Shown: positions 35,952 to 46,864, counted from the stretch's first letter. The stretch: DNA of 64,000 nt from Lentimonas sp. CC4 (GCF_902728235.1 NZ_CACVBO010000001.1:1924501-1988500), one strand, 5' to 3'. Numbers and translations are program-made. Notes: generated by a model not told the origin, from the letters alone.

Positions 35952-36728
35952 ATGATACGCACATTTGGCCGCTCGGCGTTGACCGTAGTTCATGAGCTGG
36001 GAGAGATTAGTCTATTCGGAGCAGCTGCCATGCGTGGTTTTCTTGGTCAGCGTCATCGTTTGGCGAAGTTGATTCAGGCGACACATGAAGTCGGTGTGCG
36101 CTGTTTTCCGATCGTGGCGATTGTGGGCCTATTCACTGGTTTGGTGATGGGCTTGCAGCTCTATTATACTTTGGTGAAATTTGGTGGTGAGTCGGCGCTG
36201 GGCACTGCGGTGGCGTTGTCGCTGATCCGTGAGCTGGGACCGGTGTTGACTGCTTTGATGGTGGTCGGGCAGGCGGGTTCGGCGATGTCCTCTGAGTTGG
36301 GGATTCAGCGTAATGATGAACAGATCGACGCGTTGCAGACCATGAGTATCGACCCGCTCGGCTATTTGGTCGGACCGCGCCTATTGGCTGCGTTGTTTTG
36401 TTTCCCGATGCTGACGGCAGTATTTGATTTAATCGGTATTTTTGGCGGCTATATTACAGGTTCTGTGCTGTTGCATGTGGATGCTGGGGTCTATTGGAAC
36501 CGTGTGTTCGAAAGTGTGACTTGGTCGGATGTGCAGGGCGGTTTTATTAAGGCAATTGTATTTGGTTTCGTGACGATGGCGATTTGCACGTATCGTGGGT
36601 TTAATACGCATCGCAAAGCATCATATCCTGGTGTGCGCGGCGTGAGTGAATCGGCCACGCGGGCAGTCGTCTGGTCGAGCGTGATGGTGCTCGCGACGGA
36701 TTATTTGATTACTTCTTTTCTACTGTAA
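35952..36728 (+). CDS. mlaE: Phospholipid ABC transporter permease MlaE
   Basis: 258 residues, five or six membrane segments. GLFTGLVMGLQLYYTLVKFG, LIRELGPVLTALMVVGQAGS and the QRNDEQIDALQTMSIDPLGY stretch are diagnostic of the MlaE/TrnB permease family. It forms the inner-membrane part of the Mla system that moves phospholipids between inner and outer membranes. First gene of mlaEFDCA; its stop overlaps the mlaF start by one base (TAATG). Confidence 0.96.
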   Translation: MIRTFGRSALTVVHELGEISLFGAAAMRGFLGQRHRLAKLIQATHEVGVRCFPIVAIVGLFTGLVMGLQLYYTLVKFGGESALGTAVALSLIRELGPVLTALMVVGQAGSAMSSELGIQRNDEQIDALQTMSIDPLGYLVGPRLLAALFCFPMLTAVFDLIGIFGGYITGSVLLHVDAGVYWNRVFESVTWSDVQGGFIKAIVFGFVTMAICTYRGFNTHRKASYPGVRGVSESATRAVVWSSVMVLATDYLITSFLL

Positions 36729-37507
36729 TGGACGACGTCTTTCTAAAAATTAGTGGGTTAAAGAAGCACTTTGGCGAGCGCAAGGTGCTGGACGGCGTAG
36801 ACCTTGAGGTGGCGCGTTCTTCGGTGACGACCATCATTGGTAAGAGCGGTATTGGTAAGTCGGTGCTATTAAAATGTATCGCAAATTTGATGGCGCCAGA
36901 TGGTGGTGAGATTGAGCTAGACGGTAAGCCTATTGCGCGCAGTCGTCGCGGATCGAAGGGGAATGATGCGGTGACGTTTAGTTACATGTTTCAGAACAAT
37001 GCGTTGTTTGATTCGATGACCGCAGCTGAGAATGTGGCATTACCGTTGTTGGAGGCCTCACGCCTCAAGAAATCTGAAATTCGTGAGCGTGTGGCTACGA
37101 TGTTGGCGCATTTGGAGCTGACAGATTCGGCGCAGCGCTACCCTGGTGAGTTGTCTGGTGGTATGAAGAAGCGCGTGGCTCTGGCGCGGGCGTTGATTAC
37201 GAAGCCTCAGGTCGTGTTGTTTGATGAACCGACGACTGGTTTGGATCCTGAGCGTAAGTTCAGTGTGTTTGAAATGATCGCAGATTATCGTGAGCGTTTC
37301 GGTTTTACTGCGCTGCTGGTGAGTCACGACATCCCCGAAGTGTTCGAGATTAGCGACCGCGTCGCGTGGCTGGATGAGGGGATTATTAAGTTTTTCGGCA
37401 AGCCGTCGGAGTTGAACGCGGATGCCGAGTCGGCGCTTTCGGGCTTTTTAAGTAAAGCGAACTACGGGCGTAATAAGGAATCTAAAACAAAAGGATGTGA
37501 GGTATGA
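36728..37507 (+). CDS. mlaF: Phospholipid ABC transporter ATPase MlaF
   Basis: 259 residues. ABC ATPase with Walker A GKSGIGKS at 38-45, signature LSGGMKKRVALARAL near 140, Walker B VVLFDEPTTGLDP near 160 and switch His in VSHDIPEV near 200. The LSGGM-KRV signature is typical of MlaF/Mkl. Powers MlaE in trafficking phospholipids. The C-terminal stretch (ALSGFLSKANYG) may contact a partner. No MlaB (STAS) gene is in the operon. Overlaps mlaD by 4 bp. Confidence 0.96.
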   Translation: MDDVFLKISGLKKHFGERKVLDGVDLEVARSSVTTIIGKSGIGKSVLLKCIANLMAPDGGEIELDGKPIARSRRGSKGNDAVTFSYMFQNNALFDSMTAAENVALPLLEASRLKKSEIRERVATMLAHLELTDSAQRYPGELSGGMKKRVALARALITKPQVVLFDEPTTGLDPERKFSVFEMIADYRERFGFTALLVSHDIPEVFEISDRVAWLDEGIIKFFGKPSELNADAESALSGFLSKANYGRNKESKTKGCEV

Positions 37508-37962
37508 ATAATCGGAAGATCGAATTTTTAGTTGGGTGCTTTGTGCTCATTGGTTTTGGGGCGATCCTTTATTTGGCGATTCAGGTCGGCAGTGCCCGTT
37601 TCTTTGCGAGTGATAGCTACGAGCTGCAGGCACGTTTTCGGAATACCAGCGGTGTCAATGCTGGGAGTCGCGTCGAAATCGCCGGTGTGCGTGTTGGCAC
37701 GGTGAAATCAATCGTGCTGAATGAAAATTTCTATTCGATCGTTACCTTTGAGGTGCCAAATCGCATTGAACTGGATGACGATACGATTGTTTCGGTGAAA
37801 ACGGCAGGTTTGATTGGGGATCGTTATCTGAGCCTGTCGCCAGGTGGTTCGGGCTTTCCCCTTGAGGCTGGAGATATGATTGTAGATACAGAATCGGCCT
37901 TAGATATCGAGAGTCTGATTAGTCGTTTTGCTTTCGGCGGTATTGACGGCAAAGAAGAATAG
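37504..37962 (+). CDS. mlaD: MCE-domain phospholipid carrier MlaD
   Basis: 152 residues. An N-terminal membrane anchor (FLVGCFVLIGFGAILYLAIQ) is followed by a single MCE domain at about 38-118 (YELQARFRNTSGVNAGSRVE, AGVRVGTVKSI, VKTAGLIGDRYLSLSPGG) and a short tail. MlaD forms a hexameric ring in the periplasm above MlaEF and passes lipids to MlaC. Start ATG 37504 overlaps mlaF. Confidence 0.95.
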   Translation: MNNRKIEFLVGCFVLIGFGAILYLAIQVGSARFFASDSYELQARFRNTSGVNAGSRVEIAGVRVGTVKSIVLNENFYSIVTFEVPNRIELDDDTIVSVKTAGLIGDRYLSLSPGGSGFPLEAGDMIVDTESALDIESLISRFAFGGIDGKEE

Positions 37963-37974
37963 GTTATAGGTTAT

Positions 37975-38598
37975 ATGATGAAAACTTGGATAATCATCGC
38001 CTCGCTGGCGTTTTGCTTACTAGGAGCGCCGCTTTATTCGCAAGAAGGCGAGGCTGAAAAGTTGAATAATGCAATGAGTGCCGCGCTAGATGTGATGTAT
38101 CTAGATGCGTATCAAGACTACACCTATGAGCAGCGACAGGCCGCGATTAAGGTGCTCTTAGAGGACAATTATGATTTATCAGTCATCATTCGACGTGCCT
38201 TAGCTCGGAATTGGGGCTTGATGAGCGCCGAGGAGCAAGTGCGTGTGACAGATTTGATTGAGCGCTTGATCGTGAAGGCGTATGTCGAAGGCATGGCAGG
38301 CCAGCAGCGGCCAGAGATTGATTGTGGGGAAACAGTTGAAATCACCAGTAAGCGTATTGAGATACCGGTCGTTGTCCGTTTTCCAAGCGGCAAAGTCTTC
38401 AATGTGGTATATCGTTTGGGGCGTTTGCAATCTGGATGGCAAATTTATGACATCGTGGGCGAAGACATTAGTATGGTGTCGAATTATCGCCAACAGTTTG
38501 ATGATCATTTCCGTAAAGGAAACGGGCAGCAACTGATCGAGAAGTTGGAAGATCTACTGAAGAAAGAGGGGGAATTGAATGCCAGCACTCATCTCTAG
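37975..38598 (+). CDS. mlaC: Periplasmic phospholipid-binding protein MlaC
   Basis: 207 residues. Signal peptide MKTWIIIASLAFCLLGAPLYS (ATG 37975 or 37978). The mature part has the MlaC pattern: helices with YTYEQRQAAIKVLLEDNYD, NWGLMSAEEQVRVTDLIERL, and strands RIEIPVVVRFPSGKVFNVVY then GWQIYDIVGEDISMVSNYR. MlaC shuttles phospholipids between MlaD at the inner membrane and MlaA at the outer membrane. It is 12 bp after mlaD and overlaps mlaA by 20 bp. Confidence 0.93.
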   Translation: MMKTWIIIASLAFCLLGAPLYSQEGEAEKLNNAMSAALDVMYLDAYQDYTYEQRQAAIKVLLEDNYDLSVIIRRALARNWGLMSAEEQVRVTDLIERLIVKAYVEGMAGQQRPEIDCGETVEITSKRIEIPVVVRFPSGKVFNVVYRLGRLQSGWQIYDIVGEDISMVSNYRQQFDDHFRKGNGQQLIEKLEDLLKKEGELNASTHL

Positions 38599-39346
38599 AA
38601 CACAGTCGCTGCGTTGGCTTGCATGGGTTCTGGCGCTGATGGTGCCAGTGGTTGCGGTGCAGGCTCAAGATGACTTCCTCAGCGAGGAAGATCTTTACGG
38701 GGATTTTGAAGAAGAGACCGTCTTTACGGTGAGTGATCCGTTTGAATCGGTGAATCGGGTGACCTTTAAGTTTAATGACTTCGTCTACATGAAGATCATG
38801 CAGCCTATTTCTAACGGATATCAGAAGGTGACGCCAGATCCAGTGGAACGAGGGGCATCAAATTTTTTCACGAATTTGGGGTATCCCGTGCGTCTCGTCG
38901 GTAATTTACTGCAGCTAGAATTGAAAGGGGCATGGTTGGAGACCGAACGTTTTGCAGTGAATACGACCCTTGGTATTGTCGGCGTGCGTCGCGCCGCAGA
39001 CCAGTTCGAGCGCTTGCAACCGATCCCGCCTGAGGATATCGGATTGGCTTTTGGTGCGTGGGGGGTCGGTTCTGGGCCTTATTTGGTGCTGCCGTTTTTT
39101 GGGCCTTCTAACTGTCGTGACTTAGTTGGACTTGTTGGCGATCGTGCGGTAAATCCACTAAAAAAGCCGTTCAGTTTAATTGAAGACTATCAATGGCAAT
39201 TTGCGTATGATGCGACAGAAACCATTGTGAATAGCCCTAAGCTATTAGACATCTACACGCAGCTGAAAGAAGGTTCAATTGATCCATATAGCGCGATGAA
39301 AAATGGCTACGAGCAAAAGCGGCGTTCAATGATTGAAGACGAGTAG
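38579..39346 (+). CDS. mlaA: Outer-membrane phospholipid protein MlaA (VacJ), no lipobox
   Basis: 255 residues. MlaA family: DPFESVNRVTFKFNDFVYMK, GASNFFTNLGYPVRLVGNLL, RFAVNTTLGIVGV, EDIGLAFGAWGVGSGPYLVL and PFFGPSNCRDLVG. MlaA removes mislocalised phospholipids from the outer leaflet. Its signal peptide (LALMVPVVAVQAQDD) ends in a signal peptidase I site without the lipobox Cys found in E. coli MlaA, so it is not a lipoprotein here. In E. coli mlaA is unlinked to mlaFEDCB, while here all parts are in one operon. Confidence 0.93.
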   Translation: MPALISRTQSLRWLAWVLALMVPVVAVQAQDDFLSEEDLYGDFEEETVFTVSDPFESVNRVTFKFNDFVYMKIMQPISNGYQKVTPDPVERGASNFFTNLGYPVRLVGNLLQLELKGAWLETERFAVNTTLGIVGVRRAADQFERLQPIPPEDIGLAFGAWGVGSGPYLVLPFFGPSNCRDLVGLVGDRAVNPLKKPFSLIEDYQWQFAYDATETIVNSPKLLDIYTQLKEGSIDPYSAMKNGYEQKRRSMIEDE

Positions 39347-39349
39347 AGC

Positions 39350-39799
39350 TTATGCTCCAGGGGATCGGCGATCTTCCTCGAAGGAGAGATCATCGCAGTC
39401 TTCGGATCGATTGGCATGTAGCTCATCAGGTAAGCACAGGTAGTAGATGGTGAGCCAGCAGCTCCAGCTGAAGCGGTAGAGCAAAAGTGGAAGCAGTAGT
39501 GCGCCTGCCGCAGCAATTGCGAGTGCTGGTTTGATCGCAATCCATTCGAAGAATCCCAGCAGTAGCACGGGTAACACAAACGTGAAGACAACGACTCCGT
39601 AATTGATACACAGCGGTCCAAGATAATAGCCGTCGCCGCGCTCGAGACGCATGCCGCACTCGGGACAGTTGTAGTGGATGCGCAGCATTGACCGAAACAG
39701 TTTGGCATGTCCGCAGTTCGGGCATTGGCAACGCAGGCCGCGCAGTAGTAGCTGGCCATGCGTGACTTTTGGGAGTGGTTGAAGTTTCGGATCGAGCAT
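39350..39799 (-). CDS. DUF983 zinc-ribbon membrane protein
   Basis: 149 residues. An N-terminal zinc ribbon has two CPxCG pairs (CQCPNCGHAKLF and YNCPECGMRLERGDGYYLG), followed by two membrane helices (VVVFTFVLPVLLLGFFEWI; ALAIAAAGALLLPLLLYRF). This is the DUF983 layout; function unknown, with homologues often near cytochrome oxidase genes in alphaproteobacteria. The C-terminus is acidic. A longer overlapping frame at 39307-39759 is not coding. Convergent with mlaA, 3 bp between stops. Confidence 0.9.
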   Translation of the reverse strand: MLDPKLQPLPKVTHGQLLLRGLRCQCPNCGHAKLFRSMLRIHYNCPECGMRLERGDGYYLGPLCINYGVVVFTFVLPVLLLGFFEWIAIKPALAIAAAGALLLPLLLYRFSWSCWLTIYYLCLPDELHANRSEDCDDLSFEEDRRSPGA

Positions 39800-39815
39800 G
39801 ACGAGGTAGAGGAAC

Positions 39816-40607
39816 CTATTTTAGGAAATAGGTTTCGAAGTTGTTCGCGACCTGTTCTACCAATTTTTCGAGCGATGTGGTGCGGATTTCTGCAACCGTG
39901 CTGTAGCCATCGATTAATGTGGCGGGGTGAGTCAAGCTGGAGTCAGGCAGCTCGAAGGATCGATGCTCAGCGGGCGGGAGCATGTCAGGCGCATCGGTTT
40001 CGATGAGCAGGCGGTCGTCTGGCACGGCTTGGATGCGTGCTGTGACTTTGCTGGAGCCTGCTTTGAGTTGGCCTGCATTAAACGAAAAGTAGGCGCCGAG
40101 CTGCACGAGTTCGGGTATGAGTTCGACTGGGCCGTTATAGGCGTGTAGGTGGGAGCCTCGCTGTGGGAGCGGCACTGTTCGGAGTGTGTCCATGAGTGGG
40201 CCGATGGCTTTGAGGCAGTGGATGGAAACGGGTAGGTTGCGCTCGGTCGCATGTGCGAGTTGCCATTGAAAGGCGGCTTGTTGCCGGTCGATGTCGTGGC
40301 CTTCGATCCATTTATCCAAGCCGATTTCGCCGATGGCTTGGGCGCCTGTGTCGAGTGCTTTGAGGAACTCTGCTTGCCAGTCGGCGGGTGCGTGATTGAC
40401 CTTCCATGGATGCAGTCCGATCGCGGGGATGTGACGCAAGTCGCGCTGTGCTAGAGCGAGCACGTGTGGCCAGTCTTGTGGGCAAGTGCCATTCACGACT
40501 GCTTGTTTTAAGCCGATGGCTTCGTAGTCCGCTTCGATTTGCTCACGGTAGCGTTCGAGTGCAGGATCTGCCAAGTGAATGTGAGCGTCGTAGAGGAAGG
40601 GAGGCAT
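39816..40607 (-). CDS. TatD family metal-dependent hydrolase
   Basis: 263 residues. TatD-type TIM barrel: AHIHL with the two metal His at residues 9 and 11, GEIGLDKW near 95, SIHCLKA near 130, HAYNG near 155 and IETDAPDM near 203. TatD enzymes are 3'-5' DNA exonucleases or D-aminoacyl-tRNA deacylase-like hydrolases. This copy is closer to a TatD-like paralogue: spacing and C-terminal part differ from E. coli TatD, so its precise substrate is open. 16 bp upstream of the DUF983 gene, so probably cotranscribed. Confidence 0.88.
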   Translation of the reverse strand: MPPFLYDAHIHLADPALERYREQIEADYEAIGLKQAVVNGTCPQDWPHVLALAQRDLRHIPAIGLHPWKVNHAPADWQAEFLKALDTGAQAIGEIGLDKWIEGHDIDRQQAAFQWQLAHATERNLPVSIHCLKAIGPLMDTLRTVPLPQRGSHLHAYNGPVELIPELVQLGAYFSFNAGQLKAGSSKVTARIQAVPDDRLLIETDAPDMLPPAEHRSFELPDSSLTHPATLIDGYSTVAEIRTTSLEKLVEQVANNFETYFLK

Positions 40608-40629
40608 TGAGGTGAGGAGGTGAACCTTT

Positions 40630-40657
40630 TTGCGTTTCTATATAAAGCATGCATAAT
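40630..40657 (+). promoter_or_regulatory. Candidate promoter for the MDR oxidoreductase gene
   Basis: TTGCGT at 40630-40635 and CATAAT at 40652-40657, 16 bp apart, about 45 bp before the start codon of the gene at 40702. Moderate match to a sigma-70 site. Confidence 0.35.
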
Positions 40658-40701
40658 TGATTCCTCAAACAAAACAAGATTCCTAAAGGAGATAGATTAC
40701 T

Positions 40702-41715
40702 ATGAAAGCAATTGGATATAAGCAAAGTGGCCCCATTACCGCAGTCGGTGCACTCGTTGAATTTGAAGCGCCGAAACCAGAGTTACGGTCGCACGACTTA
40801 CTGGTCGAAGTGAAGGGGATTTCAGTCAATCCAGTGGATGTGAAAGTCCGCTCGGCAATGGCGCCGGAGGCTGGTCAAACCAAAGTGATCGGTTACGACG
40901 CTGCAGGCGTAGTTCGTGAGGTCGGCAGTGATGTGAGCCGTTTTAAAGTGGGCGATGCGGTGTTCTATGCTGGTGATCTCACTCGTCCTGGCACGAATGC
41001 CGAGTTGCATGCCGTGGATGAACGCATTGTCGGTAAGAAGCCGACCTCGCTCGGGTTTGCTGAGGCTGCTGGTTTTCCGCTCACCTCTATTACTGCGTGG
41101 GAGCTTTTGTTTGAGTCGCTCGGCGTCAAGGAAGGCTCGGGTGAAGGTGAGAGTCTCTTGATCATTGGTGGAGCAGGTGGTGTCGGTTCGGTCTTGATAC
41201 AACTCGCAAAGCAGCTCACTGACCTGACAGTGGTCGCAACGGCATCTCGCCCCGACACGGTCGAATGGGTCAAGCAGATGGGAGCGGATCATGTGATTAA
41301 TCATCGCGAATCATTGGTGGATCAAATGAAGGCGCTAGAGATTGAGCCGCGTTATGTTGCCTCACTCAATGGCACTGAAGGTCACTTTTCCGCGATCGTC
41401 GAGTTGATCCAGCCGCGCGGTCACATCGCGCTGATTGATGATCCGCAAGGACTCGATATTAATTCGATTAAGCCTAAGGCATTGAGCTTTAGTTGGGAAT
41501 TTATGTTTACACGATCGATGTTTCAGACCGACGATATCGAGCAACAGCATGTGTTGTTGAATCGTGTGTCAGCCTTGATTGATGACGGCACACTTATTTC
41601 TACTGTGACTAATAATCTCGGCGCCATGAGTGCTGAAATGATGCAGGAGGCACATGCGCAGCAAGAGAGTGGGCGCGTGATAGGTAAAAACGTGCTCGAT
41701 GGATTTGATTCCTAA
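40702..41715 (+). CDS. Zinc-type alcohol dehydrogenase-like MDR oxidoreductase
   Basis: 337 residues, preceded by a good ribosome-binding site (AAGGAG at 40686-40691). Medium-chain dehydrogenase/reductase with NPVDVKVR near residue 43, IGYDAAGVV near 63, and the NAD(P)-binding [17 protein letters not shown] near 154-170. It lacks the catalytic Cys-His-Glu zinc ligands of true alcohol dehydrogenases and fits the zinc-binding-alcohol-dehydrogenase-like family 1 (TIGR02817). Probable NADPH-quinone or enone reductase. Followed at about 55 bp by a YgiN-like monooxygenase, a common stress-response pairing. Confidence 0.88.
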   Translation: MKAIGYKQSGPITAVGALVEFEAPKPELRSHDLLVEVKGISVNPVDVKVRSAMAPEAGQTKVIGYDAAGVVREVGSDVSRFKVGDAVFYAGDLTRPGTNAELHAVDERIVGKKPTSLGFAEAAGFPLTSITAWELLFESLGVKEGSGEGESLLIIGGAGGVGSVLIQLAKQLTDLTVVATASRPDTVEWVKQMGADHVINHRESLVDQMKALEIEPRYVASLNGTEGHFSAIVELIQPRGHIALIDDPQGLDINSIKPKALSFSWEFMFTRSMFQTDDIEQQHVLLNRVSALIDDGTLISTVTNNLGAMSAEMMQEAHAQQESGRVIGKNVLDGFDS

Positions 41716-41770
41716 TACAAGGTCTAGATTCATCCATTCGAGCAATCGACACCCCATACGAAAGAAAATT

Positions 41771-42061
41771 ATGCCAAACTTAACCATTATCGCGAATATC
41801 ACAGCCAAGCCAGACAGGGTCGGATTCGTCAAAACTGAGCTTGAAAAGCTCATTGCGCCGACACGCCTCGAAGAGGGGTGCATCGACTATAACCTACATC
41901 AGGATAATAAGAATCCCACGCACTTCTTGTTTTTTGAAAACTGGGAGTCTCGCGAGCTCTGGCAGGTGCACATGGGGAATCAGCCGCTACAAGATTTTAT
42001 CGCCGCAACCGAGGGCGCTCTCGAAGAACTGACGGTCAATGAGATGACTCAGATCGGATAA
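41771..42061 (+). CDS. Antibiotic biosynthesis monooxygenase-like protein (YgiN-like)
   Basis: 96 residues, a single ABM domain: [56 protein letters not shown]. The start is ATG 41771; an upstream frame from 41699 overlaps the previous gene and is not needed. YgiN relatives are dimeric quinol oxidases or heme-independent monooxygenases. Its position behind an MDR oxidoreductase suggests a quinone or electrophile detoxification unit. Confidence 0.88.
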   Translation: MPNLTIIANITAKPDRVGFVKTELEKLIAPTRLEEGCIDYNLHQDNKNPTHFLFFENWESRELWQVHMGNQPLQDFIAATEGALEELTVNEMTQIG

Positions 42062-42101
42062 GTTGAAGGTCAATCCTCCCTTCCAATTACCAATGACTCC
42101 C

Positions 42102-42977
42102 ATGAAAGTAAAAACGACACTGCTATTAACGGTCGTGCTGGCTGCGAATGCAGCCTTTGCCGCAGCTAAGATTCCTAAAGACTCGGCTCCAGAGGATTTG
42201 AACGTCGAAGTCGTCCTTGCTTCTGAAGTCGAATGGACGCATCTCAACCCCAAGCGTGGGGATCTAGCGCCCAAGGCTGGGACGTTGTGGGGCGATCGAA
42301 ATGGAACAGTTCCAACAGGCTATTTGCTGAAGCCCCCCGCTCAGTTCGAGTCGCCGCCGCATATTCATAATGTGTCGTATCGTGCCGTCGTGATTCGAGG
42401 CCTCTTTCACAATGATGATCCGGATGCGGCAGAGCTATGGATGCCCGCGGGCTCTTTTTGGACACAGCCTAAAGGAGAGGTGCACATTACTGCGGCGAAG
42501 GGCGCGGGTGCGATGGCTTATATCGAGATTGAGGCCGGGCCGTATCTCGTGATGCCTGCTGATGAAGCCTTTGATAGTGGTGAACGGCCGGTGAATGTCG
42601 TGCCATCCAACATGGTTTGGCTAGATGCCTCAGATGTGACGTGGGTGGAAGCTGCGAAGGGAAGCGTTGCAGGTAATGGTCCACAAGTCGCGTTCCTTTG
42701 GGGCAACACACAAGATGGCGAGTTAAACGGCACGTATATCAAACTCCCAGCTGGATTCTCGGGCACGATACGGAGCCACGGAGACAGCTTTCGTGCGATC
42801 GTCGTCGATGGGAGCCTGCACTACCAAATGCCTGGCGAGTCGTCTGAAAAAGTATTGGAGCCTGGTAGTTACCTCAATGCGCCCGGCACTGCCGTGCTGC
42901 AACTCTCGTCCGATGCCTCGACGGAAAGCATCGTCTATGTGCGCACTGATGGGCGCTACGAGGTGTTACCCGAGTAG
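42102..42977 (+). CDS. Secreted double-cupin protein (DUF4437-like)
   Basis: About 291 residues from ATG 42102 (ATG 42093 and TTG 42063 also in frame); [20 protein letters not shown] is a signal peptide. Two repeated cupin halves are visible: first with [34 protein letters not shown] and [10 protein letters not shown]; second with [33 protein letters not shown] and [11 protein letters not shown]. The first half keeps an HxH pair that could bind metal, the second has only one His there. DUF4437 proteins are uncharacterised; periplasmic. Co-directional with the two upstream genes, 40 bp away. Confidence 0.85.
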   Translation: MKVKTTLLLTVVLAANAAFAAAKIPKDSAPEDLNVEVVLASEVEWTHLNPKRGDLAPKAGTLWGDRNGTVPTGYLLKPPAQFESPPHIHNVSYRAVVIRGLFHNDDPDAAELWMPAGSFWTQPKGEVHITAAKGAGAMAYIEIEAGPYLVMPADEAFDSGERPVNVVPSNMVWLDASDVTWVEAAKGSVAGNGPQVAFLWGNTQDGELNGTYIKLPAGFSGTIRSHGDSFRAIVVDGSLHYQMPGESSEKVLEPGSYLNAPGTAVLQLSSDASTESIVYVRTDGRYEVLPE

Positions 42978-42982
42978 CTTGA

Positions 42983-43402
42983 CTACGATTCGGTTAAGCA
43001 GGACTGAGCGAAGCGTTGAATCGACTCGACGATGCGGCTCAGGCCGTTGCGGCGGTTTGGGGACAGGTGCTGTGTGATGCCGACCTCGCCGAGGAATTCG
43101 GCGTCGGTGGCGATGATTTCCTCTGGTTTGGCATCGCTATAAAAATTGCAGAGCAACTCGGCGATGCCTTTGACGATGGCAGAGTCGGACTCGGAGCGGA
43201 AGGAGCAGAGACCGTCTTTGAACGCGGGCACCACCCATAGCTGCGACATGCAGCCTTCGATTTTGAAGCTGTCGATACGTAGATCTTCGGTGAGGCCGGG
43301 TGCTTTTTTTCCGCAATCGACGATGTAGCCGAGGCGTTCGTAAGCGTCTGGGATGAGGGTGATCTCTTCAACGAGTGCGTCTTGTTTCTCTTTTAAACTC
43401 AT
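42983..43402 (-). CDS. sufE: SufE-like sulfur acceptor
   Basis: 139 residues. SufE accepts persulfide sulfur from the cysteine desulfurase SufS for Fe-S cluster assembly. The catalytic Cys is Cys51 in KIEGCMSQLWVVP, the same position as in E. coli SufE. AYERLGYIVDCGKKAPGLTE near residues 20-39 and FLGEVGITQHLSPNRRNGL near the end fit the family. No other suf genes are near. Convergent with the DUF4437 gene (5 bp apart). Confidence 0.94.
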   Translation of the reverse strand: MSLKEKQDALVEEITLIPDAYERLGYIVDCGKKAPGLTEDLRIDSFKIEGCMSQLWVVPAFKDGLCSFRSESDSAIVKGIAELLCNFYSDAKPEEIIATDAEFLGEVGITQHLSPNRRNGLSRIVESIQRFAQSCLTES

Positions 43403-43577
43403 GATTGTTATAAGTCAGAAGCAAGAACCTTGCCGAGAGAAGTCCTAATTTCATAGAAATTGTTGCTGTTTGTTACGCGGAGTATCGAAGGGTAAGGTTT
43501 CAATTGCGCTTCATTCGACTTTGGTGTCTCTAGTAGGGCTGCCTGTTTCAAAACTACGGGAGTATTTAACTATAATT

Positions 43578-45134
43578 ATGTTCCAGAAATCGATTTTACA
43601 GCGAGCTACCCTTTGGCTTTCGATTTTTACTCTCCTATTACTTTGTAGCTGTGCCAGTGTCGATTTTGATACGCCGAAGGCTGAATCGTTTGCGCTATCA
43701 GACACACAGGATACTTCGCTCGGGCAGAGTGCGCTGAGAATGCAGTCTCAGCATCCGGCGGAGTCGGGCTTTTATTTGTTGATCGATGGTATTGATTCAT
43801 TGGCTACCCGTATCATTCTAGCCGAGCGTGCCGAGCGCAGTATTGATACGCAGTATTATCTGATTTCCAATGACATGGTGGGCTATGCCTTTGTGCATGT
43901 ATTGTTGCGTGCTGCGGACCGTGGAGTGCGCGTGCGTTTGTTGCTCGATGATATTCAGACTAAAGGCTATGATCGCGGTCTGGCAGCGTTGGATGCGCAT
44001 CCCAATATCGAGGTGCGTCTGTTTAACCCCTTTGCGCGGCGTGATTGGCGTTTTTTTGATGGGGTGACTGACTACCCTCGAGTGAATCGACGGATGCATA
44101 ACAAGTCCTTCACTGTGGACAATCAGGTCACTCTGATTGGTGGGCGTAACATGGCGAGTGAGTATTTTGGCGCGAATCCAGCGGAAGATTTTGGTGATTT
44201 AGATGTGGCGGGCGTGGGGCCTGTTGTAGGCGAAGTTTCCTCGATGTTTGATGCCTATTGGAATAATCGTTCAGCGGTTCCAATTGCGGGGTTTACTGAA
44301 GTTGCTGAGGATCCTGATGCTGCGTTACTGGTATTACGTGAGCGGATCGAGGAGTCCTATCAGGAGTTATTGCAGAGTCCGTATGTGGAGGCATTAGCAC
44401 CAAAGATCACGGAGATCTTTGGTGCGGATGGTCATGGTTTTACGTGGGCGCCGTCTCGTCTCGTTTACGATTCTCCAGATAAGGCGCAGAAGCGTTTGGC
44501 AAAGGAGTCCGAGCTGATTCTGACTTCGTTGGCCGAGTCGATTGAGACGGCTGAAGATCATTTGGTGCTGATTTCGCCTTACTTTGTGCCGACGAAGCCT
44601 GGTGTAGCGCGGTTGATCGAGATTCAAGAGCGCGGCGTGGAAGTGATCGTCGTGACGAACTCCTTGGCTGCGAATAATCAACCCATCGTGCATGGCGGGT
44701 ATGCGAAGTCGCGCAAGGCCTTGTTGCGGGCAGGAGTTCAGCTCTATGAGGTGAGCGCCGATGCAACTTCTGGCGTGGAGGCGGCGGTGCCTATCGGCGC
44801 GAAGAAGGGGACGTTGCATGCGAAGGCTTTTGTGGTGGATCGCAAAGAGTTGTTTATCGGATCCTTCAACTTTGATCCACGGTCTGCTTATATTAATACT
44901 GAGCTCGGTGTGATTATTGAATCGCCTGAAATGGCGGGACATGTGCTCTCGTTGCTTGAGGAGAAAGGGCCAGAGAATACCTATGAGGTGTATTTGGATG
45001 CAAAGGAGCGCCTTCGCTGGAAGCGACTCGAGGCAGGTGAATGGGTCGTTTACGATAAAGAGCCCAATACTGGTTTCTGGAAGCGCTTGACCGCGCGTGT
45101 GATGGGTTGGTTGCCGATTGAGAGTCAGTTGTAG
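43578..45134 (+). CDS. Phospholipase D family lipoprotein (cardiolipin-synthase-like)
   Basis: About 518 residues from ATG 43578. Lipoprotein signal SIFTLLLLCSCAS, Cys near residue 20. Two HKD catalytic motifs: HNKSFTVDNQVTLIGGRN in the first half and HAKAFVVDRKELFIGSFN in the second, each HxK(x)4D. The pattern SIDTQYYLISNDMVGYAFVH and RLLLDDIQTKGYDRGL is typical of the YmdC/ClsC-like branch of cardiolipin synthases. Possibly an outer- or inner-membrane-anchored phospholipid transferase. The upstream in-frame extension from 43470 lacks support. Monocistronic. Confidence 0.9.
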   Translation: MFQKSILQRATLWLSIFTLLLLCSCASVDFDTPKAESFALSDTQDTSLGQSALRMQSQHPAESGFYLLIDGIDSLATRIILAERAERSIDTQYYLISNDMVGYAFVHVLLRAADRGVRVRLLLDDIQTKGYDRGLAALDAHPNIEVRLFNPFARRDWRFFDGVTDYPRVNRRMHNKSFTVDNQVTLIGGRNMASEYFGANPAEDFGDLDVAGVGPVVGEVSSMFDAYWNNRSAVPIAGFTEVAEDPDAALLVLRERIEESYQELLQSPYVEALAPKITEIFGADGHGFTWAPSRLVYDSPDKAQKRLAKESELILTSLAESIETAEDHLVLISPYFVPTKPGVARLIEIQERGVEVIVVTNSLAANNQPIVHGGYAKSRKALLRAGVQLYEVSADATSGVEAAVPIGAKKGTLHAKAFVVDRKELFIGSFNFDPRSAYINTELGVIIESPEMAGHVLSLLEEKGPENTYEVYLDAKERLRWKRLEAGEWVVYDKEPNTGFWKRLTARVMGWLPIESQL

Positions 45135-45190
45135 AAGCGGCATCCTGCCGCTTTTTCTCAAGAAGCAAGCGGCTGGAAGCCGCTTCTACT
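45133..45190. repeat. REP-like palindromes after the phospholipase D gene
   Basis: AGAAGCGGCATCCTGCCGCTT (from the stop codon region) and AAGCGGCTGGAAGCCGCTTC at about 45168-45187, both palindromic, are spaced 15 bp apart. The second has a near-identical partner at 12508-12530. Both loci are followed by TACT and a terminator. Confidence 0.75.
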
Positions 45191-45206
45191 GTGATATCTA
45201 CACAAA

Positions 45207-45236
45207 AAAGCCCGACGGTCGAAACCGTCGGGCTTT
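45207..45236. terminator. Bidirectional terminator
   Basis: Perfect 13-bp stem AAAGCCCGACGGT / ACCGTCGGGCTTT with loop CGAA and flanking A run on the left, between the convergent phospholipase-like gene and eno. It can act for both strands, best for eno on the minus strand. Confidence 0.9.
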
Positions 45237-45258
45237 GTATTAAATCTTACGATTCGGA

Positions 45259-46864
<1,606 letters not shown>

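Noticed and set aside
39307-39759. 150-residue minus-strand frame rich in Cys and Ser
   Set aside because: It is an alternative frame of the DUF983 gene, whose zinc-ribbon motifs and membrane helices are clear in the other frame.
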